Shown here: positions 42,696 through 52,510 of the stretch, in pieces
Position numbering within the stretch: the first letter of the stretch is position 1
Layout: each line of letters starts with the position of its first letter
From: a virus
Length of the DNA: 64,000 bases
IMG/VR virus record: IMGVR_UViG_3300005264_000003
Location: 1-64,000 of that record
Strand: one strand, 5' to 3'
The notes under the pieces: generated by a model
What the model was told of the DNA's origin: nothing
Databases searched by the model: none
What the model saw: only the letters and a program-made list of their open reading frames with translations
Position numbers and translations under genes: made by a program

Positions 42696-45600
42696 ATGTC
42701 GATTACGAATGAAGAGTTAGTAGAAATCCTAAAAGAAGCTGACCTGTGGCCACCAGTTAAGAAAGCTCCGGCAACTAGCATTAAGAAAGTGCATTCAGTA
42801 CCAGAAGGATTGGTTACATATCATAATAAAGTAATAACTAGCCTTGTTGTTGTCGATGGTGATACGATTGAAATCGTTGAGCCTGGCATTGAAGATAATG
42901 AGTCTATACGTTATTATGGAATTGATACAAATGAAACAGCCAAGGACTGGCTAGGCAAGCCAGAAGAAGATTATGCTAACTGGCAGACACAAGTACATGA
43001 TGAGCTAATAAGATATGCTATAGACAAGAATCTTCATATAGAAATAAGTGATCACCTAGCAGGTTACTTCGGTCGTACTGTAGCTGATATACGAATAGAC
43101 GGATCTAGTGTATCAGGAATATTCGTAGGAGCAGGCATTACTCCGCCCAGCATGGGGGCAGATACGAAAGTAGTTCCAGATACATCTATTACTAAAAATC
43201 AAATCATAGCAAACTATAACACTGCTATGCATAAGCGTTCTGGTATCTGGAAAAATGTTGGCGAGTATGTCTATCACCCCAATAACAATATTGACGAAAA
43301 ACTTATAATTGACCTGTTTAATGATACATATTCTACTAAAAGAAAACTAGGTAAAGGCATAACTAAGATTGGTGACGTGTATCTAGATATACCTCCTACG
43401 CAAATAGCTATTACTCAACTCAGAACATCACGCTCTGTGCCTCAATTGGGCGGTGAATCAAAGCCTATTAGTGAAAACTCAGCTAGAACAATCATAAAAC
43501 TTCACTTAGTGTTCTCAGGCGAGGAGACTATAAACACTGATCTGGTAAGAATTTTACAGCAATTTAGGTACTGTCCAATAAACCTGCTTTACTCTTTCGA
43601 TATATTTGAGAAAGTTGTAGGCGATAATAAATATCTACTAGAAGGATATGGTCAAGTAGATGATGAGTGGTTTATACCTGTAACAATGGATGAGTATACT
43701 ATACATACAATTGAAGGTCATCCATCCTCGCTTGGATGTGTCTTACAGTTATCTTTATTTAACTATGCAGCATACTTTAATGGAGATATAGCAGAGAAAG
43801 TTCAGTATTACAAATATGAAATTGAAAGTGGAGAAGTCGACTCTAAGAGATCTTTAGCTGGTGTAAATAGAGACTTTGTATACACTTCACACCTAGAAGA
43901 AGCTGTGCATCCATATAATTTATATATAACTAGTCACTTAAAAGATAAGTTGCACATGTTTAATGGTTCAGATAGCTATACTGAGCTATTCAAGGTAGCA
44001 GGCACTAGAACTCCCCCTAACTATGAAGCAATTAGCGCTAAAGATGCAGGTAGGCTTTCTGATGAACTAGATGAGCTTTACTTGATACTTAGCTCTAGAG
44101 TTAAAGAATTAACAATGTCTACGAGTATCTTTTTTAGGAATAACTTTACATGGCTGCCAGTTATTGGATACTCACAACCAGTTGCACAATACATAGGGCC
44201 TGGAGACTCTGTAGTTACACTCGAGTTGCAAACTGAGGACAACTCAGTTATATCTAGTTTATTAAATACATTCGGAGAAGAATCAACAACAAGTATTGTT
44301 GATACATTTTATGATGATAGATATATATTATCTAACTCACTTACCAGATTGTGTGCTACTGAAGTCTGCAGTATGAAGAATTTTTCAATGTCTAATGTTA
44401 GTGGTCACCCAGATGCGTCAGTTATTAATATGGTATTTTGTAAGACAGCATATGCCACTACAGCAAATGAGGTTAATCCTGTTGCTGAGTTTGACGAGTA
44501 CTGGGGTCTTCAGAGAATATTAAAATCACTAGACAAAGAAGACATGGAGGCAATTGAAACTGAACTCAAGAGCGATAGAGTTACAAGACTAGACATTGGC
44601 GACAGTGCTGACTCTTTCATTAGGCTGGCAGAGAGAAGCGGAAAGACTGATACGGAAAAGAAGGTAAATGAAAAAACAATAGCTGCTATGACAGTTGCTC
44701 TTAATAAGCTAAAGGGACATAAGAATTCCATGGAGTTTAATGCCCCTGAGTTTCATTTGCTTCAATTTAGAACTAACTTAAATTCAAGTATATTAAGTGC
44801 ACGAATGAGCGGTTTGTCTGGAAAAATTATTCTTCTAGATGGATTGAGCATGTATTCAAGAATGACGGTGTCTCAATTCCCTGCTAATAAAACACTAGAT
44901 CAGCTTAATCTTAATGCGAATAAGGCATATAAGACTTACTATGGTGGAATGCTTAGTTCTTATCCTCGCAGCCGGGTTGCCAAAGAGATGACTAGAAACT
45001 TCAGAGATGCCTTAGGCGGACACGGAGAAGCATCTAGGATATTAAGAGCTTATGTTAGTAAGGTATACGCAGGCGGATGGCTTACTAGTGATATAACAGG
45101 ACCGCCAGTAAGCTTACTAGATTTAAGCGAGAAGCTGCATGAAGAATACCTTAATCCTAGCTATAGTAATGACTATGTAAATAGAATTAACACTCATGGC
45201 ACCTATAATGGACATGGATGGGATCTTTCTGATTACGATAGATGGATGGGTAAGCTGGTTGACAAGTTATGTCATGCAATTGAAGCTAAGTCAACTGGAT
45301 TGCTTTCTAAGTTTAAAGAGAGGTGGAATGAGCAGTCTCTCCTAGAAAGCAAGGGATACTCTGTTATAATGAAGTTCGTTGGCACTGCAATAGAGGCTAG
45401 AGTTATTAAGACTGCTTTTATTTTAGGTAGCAGAGACGCTAATAGGAAAGAAGAAGTGTCTGAGGCAAGAGAATATTTCCATACCCCAAGGAATATATCG
45501 TACCCTTCATTTTCAGTTATATATAATGCAGATGATGGTACAGAAGGAACTGATTTAATACTAACAGATAGTGATGCTAATGGAGAGTCTAAAAATTGGA

Positions 45601-48600
45601 CATTTCAGGTAACATTTTTTCCTTCTGAGCACAATGAGGGCATTAGTAGATATTGGCACGAGGAGCCAGACTCTGAAGCTGCATCTGAAGCTGAGCTCGA
45701 AGAAGCTAGAGCAAAAATGGATGTAGTGTCACATGGCAATATAGTTATACCTTATGCTGGACATAGGTATTTCCCTAACATAGACTTATACCTGAAGCAT
45801 CAAGAGATATTCTCTACTACCGTAGGGGAATGGTTTGCTAATAAATATATAGAGGACCCATATAAGATTTTCGAGCAAGTATCTGAATCAGTAGAGCAGT
45901 CTATAGCTCCACTAATGGATAGGCCGGCATGGGAAGCTACATACATTGAAAGAAGTCATGGTGTTGCATTTGCTAACAAGATAGCAGAAGACCCACATGA
46001 TCCATGTAAGTTAGTTGCAGCTATTAACTGGATGAGTTTTGGTAAAGATTTCAGTGAAGACAATCGAGACACAGCCTTATTAAAAGGCAAGCCTAATAGC
46101 ACAGTAGATCGCTGGATAAATAAATGCATACCAGATATGATTCTTAGTAGCGAAGATGGTAGCCCTAAAGATCTCGACGTTCCTTTTAGTACTGTTCATC
46201 AGTGTGCTGCCCTTAGTAGTGGCTACTATGACTCGGCTAAGTTTCAAGGAAAAGAGATAGTTGCATTTAGAATGAATGTAATGAGTAAGACAAGTATGTC
46301 TCTCAATACAGCAGGACAAACATCTAGGGGATATAATCTTCAAAACAAGATGTGTGCTATAGAGTCAGATGGTGCACTATACTTGCCTTCAGATGTGCCT
46401 GAAGCTTCACTTGCTGGCAGCATAGATGATTCAGCTAAGTTCATTCATTCTCCAGCAGACACGCAAATACACTACGGAGGCAACTATGCAAATGGGTGTG
46501 ACTTGACATTATTGCAAAAGCACCCAGAGGGATTCGCAAAGGAGCTAGGGCGAGAACAACCTGCATTACAAGCGCTGGGTCAGAAAGATGGATTAAATAC
46601 AATTGAAGCTGACGCAATGCTTAGGGAAAAATTCTATAAGATATTACTAAAAAGCAACAGTAAAGGTGCCGAGTTCAGTAAGTCGCCAGCACAACTAAGG
46701 GGTATAGCTAAGAGTCACGTAAGTACACTTAAAGACTCTATTGCTCCAGCTACAAATATTTACTATATGACAGAGAAGCTAATAGTAGATTATCTAAGCA
46801 ACGGAGTAACGTCTGAACTAAAGGCTGATTTAAAAATAATAGTATCAAAGTACATAGCAGACTTTGGCCCCTTAATAGATGATGCGACAAAAGAGTTGGT
46901 ATCTAGAAATGCTCTTGAATCTATGATGCCTACTATTGGGATAGAAAATGCATTTCCTACATATAAAATGTATATAATTGAAGAAGACATGTCTGATATA
47001 AGATACTTCTCAATGGATGATTGGTATGATCTTAGGACAGCTCAAGACTTGATGATTGTAAAGTCTAAAGACAATCCAGCACATATGCTTAAAGGTAGAA
47101 TTATAGTAGATCATAGATATATAATTACTAGCGACAAAGTGAACCAGAAAGTTTCTGATATTAGCAATCCTCAGGAATTTGAAGTTGAGGCACCAGCACC
47201 GGGGATTGTTGATACTAGGGCTGAAAACCATTTCAATAAAGGAATGACTCCGTTACGAGAAGGTATGAGAATTTGCATTAAACTAGGCTACCACTCTGAC
47301 CCAAGAGCTATGGACACAGTCTTTATTGGTACGATTACAGGACTTAGTGGCAACATGAGTACTGGCGTATATGACCTAGAGGCTAGAGGTGATGGTAGAG
47401 AGCTACTAACTCCTCCGTCACAAGATGTAAAGCCTAATATCTCAGGAGAGAATTTTGCTGAGATTATATCTATTATGATGAGAAATAGCCCTGCTGTTAT
47501 GCACTTTGGAAGAACATATGGTTCATTTTTAGAGAAATTCTCAAGAAGGCACTGGGCGCTATTTGCACTTGCTAAGCACGGAAGACTATCTAAGTCTCAT
47601 GTTTTTGGAGCCGTAGGTATGTCAATGGGACTAGCTGCAAGATCAGCAATCAGGCAGGCAGCCATGAAAGGATCTCTTTCTGAGGAAACTGGCATGGGCA
47701 TGTGGGCGTACATGATTCATTCATTTAGTCGAAAGACTATGTCTGTATATGAAGAAACAACAGCCTTGTATAACAATACGCTTTTGCCTTTATCTGACAA
47801 AGGATCCCATGAGAGATGGGCTGCATATAGTAATAATATATTTGACGGCGATGATGGTAAATGGGGTATCTTTAGCTCAGAGTTTGGTAACGCAAAGTTC
47901 TCTCAAGTAAAGGGCTGGTTAGCAGGAAATACATTTGATCCAAGAAAGGCTAGTGCTCAAACTGCCGGCATACTATATAATACATTCAAGCAAGGCAATA
48001 ATCCTATTGATGATAACATATTCGCTATTGATATTTGGAATACTTTTGTTCCATGGCGCACATTTGACATGCCAATCAATAACACAAGAACTATTTGGGA
48101 TGTGCTTGTTGATATTAAGAGAATGTATCCAAACTTTGCACTTGACGTAAGACCGTATGGGTCTAGATCTACGCTATTTATGGGGCCTAAGGAGTTTAAT
48201 ATATGGAGAACTGACGACCCACTACAAGCAGTTGCTCCTCAGTTAGCCGAGATAACTACCAATGAGGCATCATGGGATGATAGTTTTAGCTATAACTTAT
48301 CAGCTAAAGATGCCCTTAGGTCACAGGTTATATTGGATAGATTTGGTGACCGGAAGCCATCAGAAAACAATGTAGCAGGATGGGTGCCATTTCAAAGGCA
48401 GCATACGGTATCTTCTTTCAGTGACATAGTAATGAATGGCATCCGATCTACTCCTTATAGAGGATGGAATAACGTCGTAGTAACGTATTCAAAAGGCCCT
48501 GGCGATAACGAGAGTAGGGCTCCTATTATGCAGTCTGCCAATGCAAACTTAGATCCAAAAGCTATTAGAACAAAATATGCTAATATAGACTGGACAGATG

Positions 48601-50054
48601 ATCCGCAAATGGCCAAGCAGTATGCCATTGGACTACTCAAAGAGGGCGTTGAGAGAATGTACGGCGGTACGTTAATCATAAGAGGTAACTCTAAGATAGA
48701 GCCGCATGATAAAGTATTTATATGTGACGCAGTTAATAAGATGTATGGATGGATAGAAGTAGAAACAGTGATACATAAATTTGATCTAAGTATGGGCTTT
48801 ACAACTCATATAGTACCAAACATGGTATGCTCTGTAAATAACGACTCTTATAGTACTTTTAGTAATGTATTTAGAAGACAAATGGTTGAAAAGTGGGGGA
48901 CATTAATCTTAGGCTATGCCGGTGGCGCTGCTGTTGGATATGGAGTAGCAGGATTAATTGGTCCAATAGGATGGGTAGCAAGCGCTGTGGTTTCAACGGC
49001 AGCATTAAGTATAAGTGTTGCTGGTGCATATCGAGAAATAAAAAGCAAAGCAGAGTCTATAATGGATGCAGCTGAAGCCGAAGGCAAGGCCAGGAAAGAA
49101 GAGAGACTCTTGTCTGACAGACTAAATTTCATGTTTCTATCAGACGCTGTAAAACACGGATATGACAGAGGAATAGCGGCTCATTACCTATTAAGATTGT
49201 TAGGTGAAGATGGCCTAGGTATAAAAGCAAGAGACATAAGAATGCCTAAGCTAGCAGGAAAGAGGGCGATTAAGAAGGGCGTTGATATTGCAGCGGAAAG
49301 ATGGGCTTTTGCATCAAAGTTTATTGGTGGATTTAGAGATGAGTACAAGGTAGGCAAAGCCATTAAGAAGCAAGCTTTATTTGATAGTATTGCAAAGGAT
49401 GTTGGCAGAACAATTGACTGGGATGCTATTGATGCTGCACCAACATTAACAGATGCGAGAGTTAAGTTAGAGGCTGAATTAAATAGCTTAATAGAAAAAG
49501 CTTCAGAGGAGCTATCTGACGATGCAAAGAAGACGATAACAAGATCGCTAGGCAGGGACTTTGGCGATGCTCTCGTGCCCAGGGATACTATCTCAAGAGC
49601 AGAGAGTTCTTCAGCAGGTGCGTTAAAGAGCACTAAAGCTAAGCTGTTAAAAAAGGTTAAAAAAGTTCGAGTAACGAAAGGCCTTAAGGCGGCAGGAGGC
49701 TTTGGGTTATCTGTTTTTGCAATAGGAGCAGACATGGCTCCAGCGCTAGTGGAAACATTTGTAGTTAATGCTATGTTAAACTCAAATACAATAATATGTC
49801 ATCCGCTATACAGTAAGCATGGTATGCTTATGAATGGATTAGATGGATACCAAAACAAGACATCATATAAGCATCTTAAGGGTATGATAGTTCAAGCTGA
49901 AGGCTATGTTAATAAGGCTAAAGAGGCGCTTAGTGAATGGGATCACATGTTCAACTTGAGCAATGGAGCGACACCTATGAGTGAAGACGCAGCAGCGCAA
50001 CTAAGAGCTTCTGCTATTAACTTGAATGAGGATACAGGAGTAGGAGATGAGTGA
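42696..50054 (+). CDS. 2452-aa baseplate-hub protein with N-terminal staphylococcal-nuclease-like domain
   Basis: A GAGG site precedes the ATG. Residues 44-148 are a thermonuclease-like domain: VVVDGDTIEIV (D54, D56, T57), IRYYGIDTNET (R72, D77, T78, E80) and YFGRTVADIRIDG (R127). These correspond to the calcium and catalytic residues of staphylococcal nuclease. Residues 235-320 resemble a tail-protein barrel. About 1495-1572 (REGMRICIKLGY, VFIGTITGLSG, YDLEARGDGREL) look like a hub domain of the T4 gp27/Mu gp44 type. Residues 2066-2112 are a Gly/Ala-rich membrane-like stretch and the C-terminus is helical. At 2452 aa it is many times the length of a simple hub. Confidence 0.7.
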   Translation: MSITNEELVEILKEADLWPPVKKAPATSIKKVHSVPEGLVTYHNKVITSLVVVDGDTIEIVEPGIEDNESIRYYGIDTNETAKDWLGKPEEDYANWQTQVHDELIRYAIDKNLHIEISDHLAGYFGRTVADIRIDGSSVSGIFVGAGITPPSMGADTKVVPDTSITKNQIIANYNTAMHKRSGIWKNVGEYVYHPNNNIDEKLIIDLFNDTYSTKRKLGKGITKIGDVYLDIPPTQIAITQLRTSRSVPQLGGESKPISENSARTIIKLHLVFSGEETINTDLVRILQQFRYCPINLLYSFDIFEKVVGDNKYLLEGYGQVDDEWFIPVTMDEYTIHTIEGHPSSLGCVLQLSLFNYAAYFNGDIAEKVQYYKYEIESGEVDSKRSLAGVNRDFVYTSHLEEAVHPYNLYITSHLKDKLHMFNGSDSYTELFKVAGTRTPPNYEAISAKDAGRLSDELDELYLILSSRVKELTMSTSIFFRNNFTWLPVIGYSQPVAQYIGPGDSVVTLELQTEDNSVISSLLNTFGEESTTSIVDTFYDDRYILSNSLTRLCATEVCSMKNFSMSNVSGHPDASVINMVFCKTAYATTANEVNPVAEFDEYWGLQRILKSLDKEDMEAIETELKSDRVTRLDIGDSADSFIRLAERSGKTDTEKKVNEKTIAAMTVALNKLKGHKNSMEFNAPEFHLLQFRTNLNSSILSARMSGLSGKIILLDGLSMYSRMTVSQFPANKTLDQLNLNANKAYKTYYGGMLSSYPRSRVAKEMTRNFRDALGGHGEASRILRAYVSKVYAGGWLTSDITGPPVSLLDLSEKLHEEYLNPSYSNDYVNRINTHGTYNGHGWDLSDYDRWMGKLVDKLCHAIEAKSTGLLSKFKERWNEQSLLESKGYSVIMKFVGTAIEARVIKTAFILGSRDANRKEEVSEAREYFHTPRNISYPSFSVIYNADDGTEGTDLILTDSDANGESKNWTFQVTFFPSEHNEGISRYWHEEPDSEAASEAELEEARAKMDVVSHGNIVIPYAGHRYFPNIDLYLKHQEIFSTTVGEWFANKYIEDPYKIFEQVSESVEQSIAPLMDRPAWEATYIERSHGVAFANKIAEDPHDPCKLVAAINWMSFGKDFSEDNRDTALLKGKPNSTVDRWINKCIPDMILSSEDGSPKDLDVPFSTVHQCAALSSGYYDSAKFQGKEIVAFRMNVMSKTSMSLNTAGQTSRGYNLQNKMCAIESDGALYLPSDVPEASLAGSIDDSAKFIHSPADTQIHYGGNYANGCDLTLLQKHPEGFAKELGREQPALQALGQKDGLNTIEADAMLREKFYKILLKSNSKGAEFSKSPAQLRGIAKSHVSTLKDSIAPATNIYYMTEKLIVDYLSNGVTSELKADLKIIVSKYIADFGPLIDDATKELVSRNALESMMPTIGIENAFPTYKMYIIEEDMSDIRYFSMDDWYDLRTAQDLMIVKSKDNPAHMLKGRIIVDHRYIITSDKVNQKVSDISNPQEFEVEAPAPGIVDTRAENHFNKGMTPLREGMRICIKLGYHSDPRAMDTVFIGTITGLSGNMSTGVYDLEARGDGRELLTPPSQDVKPNISGENFAEIISIMMRNSPAVMHFGRTYGSFLEKFSRRHWALFALAKHGRLSKSHVFGAVGMSMGLAARSAIRQAAMKGSLSEETGMGMWAYMIHSFSRKTMSVYEETTALYNNTLLPLSDKGSHERWAAYSNNIFDGDDGKWGIFSSEFGNAKFSQVKGWLAGNTFDPRKASAQTAGILYNTFKQGNNPIDDNIFAIDIWNTFVPWRTFDMPINNTRTIWDVLVDIKRMYPNFALDVRPYGSRSTLFMGPKEFNIWRTDDPLQAVAPQLAEITTNEASWDDSFSYNLSAKDALRSQVILDRFGDRKPSENNVAGWVPFQRQHTVSSFSDIVMNGIRSTPYRGWNNVVVTYSKGPGDNESRAPIMQSANANLDPKAIRTKYANIDWTDDPQMAKQYAIGLLKEGVERMYGGTLIIRGNSKIEPHDKVFICDAVNKMYGWIEVETVIHKFDLSMGFTTHIVPNMVCSVNNDSYSTFSNVFRRQMVEKWGTLILGYAGGAAVGYGVAGLIGPIGWVASAVVSTAALSISVAGAYREIKSKAESIMDAAEAEGKARKEERLLSDRLNFMFLSDAVKHGYDRGIAAHYLLRLLGEDGLGIKARDIRMPKLAGKRAIKKGVDIAAERWAFASKFIGGFRDEYKVGKAIKKQALFDSIAKDVGRTIDWDAIDAAPTLTDARVKLEAELNSLIEKASEELSDDAKKTITRSLGRDFGDALVPRDTISRAESSSAGALKSTKAKLLKKVKKVRVTKGLKAAGGFGLSVFAIGADMAPALVETFVVNAMLNSNTIICHPLYSKHGMLMNGLDGYQNKTSYKHLKGMIVQAEGYVNKAKEALSEWDHMFNLSNGATPMSEDAAAQLRASAINLNEDTGVGDE

Positions 50055-50424
50055 TTTAAGAGACATTACAAATCAGTCGAATGAGCTTAGAGACATAAGC
50101 AATAAAGGATTAAGCTCAGCATATAAGTCGCGGGAGGTTTCAATTGGCACTGTTACCTCCTGTGCTACATTTAAAAATAAATTTATAGTTTACTTAATAG
50201 ACGAGCACGTTTCGGTAGATGCAAAGCTTACAGGCATACTTAATGACTGGATAAGCTCTGCAAGGCCGAGCACTGGAGATCTCGTTTTGGTCTTACATAA
50301 AGCTACTAGTGATGCTATGATATTTGCGAAAATGGATGATAAGAGATCAGCAGAATATAAAGACAATGTAAAGTCTAATCCATTCCAGCAATGCAGGCAC
50401 ATGCAGGCACAGGGCCCAACATAA
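50047..50424 (+). CDS. 125-aa OB-fold-like baseplate assembly protein
   Basis: Its start overlaps the end of the giant hub gene by 8 bases. After 25 polar residues the pattern VSIGTVTSCATFKNKFIVYL, then RPSTGDLVLVLHKATSDAMI, then a short helical tail resembles the OB barrel of baseplate spike-base proteins (Mu gp45/P2 gpV N-terminal type). It stands between hub and gp25-like genes, the usual place. The C-terminal beta-helix of complete spikes is absent here and may be supplied by the next gene. Confidence 0.5.
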   Translation: MSDLRDITNQSNELRDISNKGLSSAYKSREVSIGTVTSCATFKNKFIVYLIDEHVSVDAKLTGILNDWISSARPSTGDLVLVLHKATSDAMIFAKMDDKRSAEYKDNVKSNPFQQCRHMQAQGPT

Positions 50425-50435
50425 CAGGAGTTAAT

Positions 50436-50834
50436 ATGGCTGTAAAAAATAACGAGCTAAGCGGATGGGCGGCACCAAAAGAGAAGCCTGATGCGGAAAA
50501 TGTCGGCATGGTTAATGTTGAACTTGATCATAGAAAAATAGCAACCAGACAAGGTACAGCACAGATATATATACAAGACAATCAAATCACAGTATCGCAT
50601 GGTGCCAATGGTCTTATGGTAAACGAAAGAGGTACAGCACTAATTAATCCTTTGCATATAGCTACTGATCCTAGCATGACAAGAATAAATACATTTTGGG
50701 TGCTTAATGATGAGATAATGACTACGTTACCATCTACGATATATACACCAATACCAATGCTAAGATACAAGAGACCTGCATTTGCAGATCAAGTAACTGA
50801 TCTTGCTAAAAGATTAGCGTCATTAGGAGCGTAA
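50436..50834 (+). CDS. 132-aa beta-rich spike-region protein
   Basis: The frame is open from 50391, but CAGGAG with good spacing selects ATG at 50436. The middle is a run of short alternating strands (TAQIYIQDNQITVSHGANG, LMVNERGTALINP), like a stack in a beta-prism or beta-helix. The C-terminus is helical. Its place right after the OB-fold gene suggests the two make up the central spike. No metal-tip motif is visible, so this is an inference. Confidence 0.45.
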   Translation: MAVKNNELSGWAAPKEKPDAENVGMVNVELDHRKIATRQGTAQIYIQDNQITVSHGANGLMVNERGTALINPLHIATDPSMTRINTFWVLNDEIMTTLPSTIYTPIPMLRYKRPAFADQVTDLAKRLASLGA

Positions 50835-50843
50835 GTTATTAAC
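50835..50843 (+). repeat. Intergenic motif GTTATTAAC (copy 5)
   Basis: It follows the previous stop codon directly and is 29 nt before the next start, the same distance as copy 1. Confidence 0.4.
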
Positions 50844-50863
50844 AGATATCTGGAGAATATAAA

Positions 50864-51265
50864 ATGTTAACAATAAAAGACTTAATGACAGACAGCGCGG
50901 ATGACATAATAATTAATGGCGACATTACTATAGAGCCAGGCACAATTGTGTCTACTATTAAGATAGCTGAAAGAAGAATATCTGCTAGATACGATGACTT
51001 CTTGATTAATAATATTGGAGCAGGATTAGAAAGACATATTCTTAAGAGAATTGATGCGGCAACAAAATATAACATTGAAGATGATATAAGAAGATCGCTT
51101 ACGTCTGATATGCTTATGTCGTTTAGTGAATATAAAGCATACCTTCTTAGTGAGACTGATGATGGAAGCCTGCCTATAGTGATAAAGTTTACTTCTCCAT
51201 ATTTTGGATCTGAATATACGTTTAGCACTTTAATTAATAATCAGAATCAAAGATCTTATAACTAG
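50864..51265 (+). CDS. gp25-like baseplate wedge protein
   Basis: CTGGAG precedes the ATG. The 133-aa protein has STIKIAERRISARYDDFLIN, then GAGLERHILKRI, then IEDDIRRSLTSD and a final strand pair. This matches the general plan of the T4 gp25/GPW family: strand, central helix with a conserved turn, second helix, strands. The next gene is the J-like protein, its usual neighbour in contractile systems. It would join the sheath's first ring to the wedge. Confidence 0.55.
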   Translation: MLTIKDLMTDSADDIIINGDITIEPGTIVSTIKIAERRISARYDDFLINNIGAGLERHILKRIDAATKYNIEDDIRRSLTSDMLMSFSEYKAYLLSETDDGSLPIVIKFTSPYFGSEYTFSTLINNQNQRSYN

Positions 51266-51294
51266 AATATAAATATATTAAACTTGGAGAAAAA

Positions 51295-52509
51295 ATGGCT
51301 ACCTACAGAGATAAGTTAGAGAGAATACTGCAGTCCATGCAAGAAAGAACAGGGATGACAAACTTACTTCCTGGGTCCAAGGCATATCAGTTAGCTGAAT
51401 CTTACGCATATGAGCAAATGCTTCAAGAAGCCAAACAGGAAGATTGGACTAGTAGCAACAGTATATCTGAAGCTAAAGGCGAGAAGCTTGATGCTATATC
51501 TAAAGGGTTTTTTAAGATTCCTAGGCTAGAAGCTGTGAGGTCATATGCGTCCAGCTCAATGAAGGCTCTTAAGTTCTATACTGATGATGGATATACGTTC
51601 GGGTCCATCAATACAGATGAATCATCTAACGTTACTATGCAGCAAGACATCATTATAAACGAAGGAACTACGATAAGCGGAATAAGGGATGGCTTAATTT
51701 ACAAGTTTAGAGTTATAGAAGATACAGTACTTGAAAAGAGTAGTAAGGAAGCATACGTAAATGCTGAGTTAATTCAAGGTGCTTCAGATAATATTCCAGC
51801 TAATATCTTAAAAATTCATAACTTTACAAATTATTCACAATCAGTTAATGGCTTACTTAAAGTTACCAATCCTGTTCCAGTAAACAGCGGTAGGCCCAGA
51901 GAGCTAGATGAAAACTACAGGTTTAGACTTGCTAACTCAATGAGAGCATTTCCAAAGACAACATCAGTAGCTATACATCAGCAAGTTACAAGTATGCCTG
52001 GAGTGTCAGACGTATACATAGAGACAGCTGCGAATGGCGGAGGTACTTTTACTGTTTACGTACAAGGCACTACTCCAATAACAAGCAATGACTTAATAGA
52101 GGATGTTAACTTGTCATTATCTCAAGTCATTAATCCTTGGCAGGTCACTTACACTGTTACAAAGCCGCGTTATCTTGGAATATCTGCATCTTTAAATTTA
52201 GTATTTAAGGATGGTTTTAACCTGGCAGCATCTGAAATAGCAGTTAACTCAATCATAAATTACTTAAATAACTTTAATGGTCAAGTGTTTTATGTTAATT
52301 CAATTCTTAGCATAGCGCAGGGTGTACATTCAGACATACTTGATGTATCATTTAATTATGTAAGATTACATGTTGGATCTGAAGATATTCGATCCTATGA
52401 AGAGTTTAATTTAACAGAAGACCCTAACCCTACAATAGTACTGGAAGTTAAAGAGAAGCTAATTTCAGAGCCTATAACAAGTGCTATCATAGCTGTACCG
52501 GTGGTGTAA
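51295..52509 (+). CDS. Baseplate J-like protein (T4 gp6/Mu gp47 type)
   Basis: This is a wedge core subunit. The family hallmark is the sequence VTNPVPVNSGRPRELDENYR followed by a helix, MPGVSDVYIETAANGGGTF and a strand-rich domain, all present at about residues 190-260. The N-terminal 90 residues are helical, with the GEKLDAISKGFF turn. Length 404 aa is typical. TTGGAG precedes the ATG. The neighbours (gp25-like before, large wedge protein after) agree. Confidence 0.88.
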   Translation: MATYRDKLERILQSMQERTGMTNLLPGSKAYQLAESYAYEQMLQEAKQEDWTSSNSISEAKGEKLDAISKGFFKIPRLEAVRSYASSSMKALKFYTDDGYTFGSINTDESSNVTMQQDIIINEGTTISGIRDGLIYKFRVIEDTVLEKSSKEAYVNAELIQGASDNIPANILKIHNFTNYSQSVNGLLKVTNPVPVNSGRPRELDENYRFRLANSMRAFPKTTSVAIHQQVTSMPGVSDVYIETAANGGGTFTVYVQGTTPITSNDLIEDVNLSLSQVINPWQVTYTVTKPRYLGISASLNLVFKDGFNLAASEIAVNSIINYLNNFNGQVFYVNSILSIAQGVHSDILDVSFNYVRLHVGSEDIRSYEEFNLTEDPNPTIVLEVKEKLISEPITSAIIAVPVV

Positions 52510-52510
52510 T

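Noticed and set aside
49184-49735. Leftward 183-aa open frame
   Set aside because: It is a reverse shadow of the Ala-rich C-terminal part of the hub gene.
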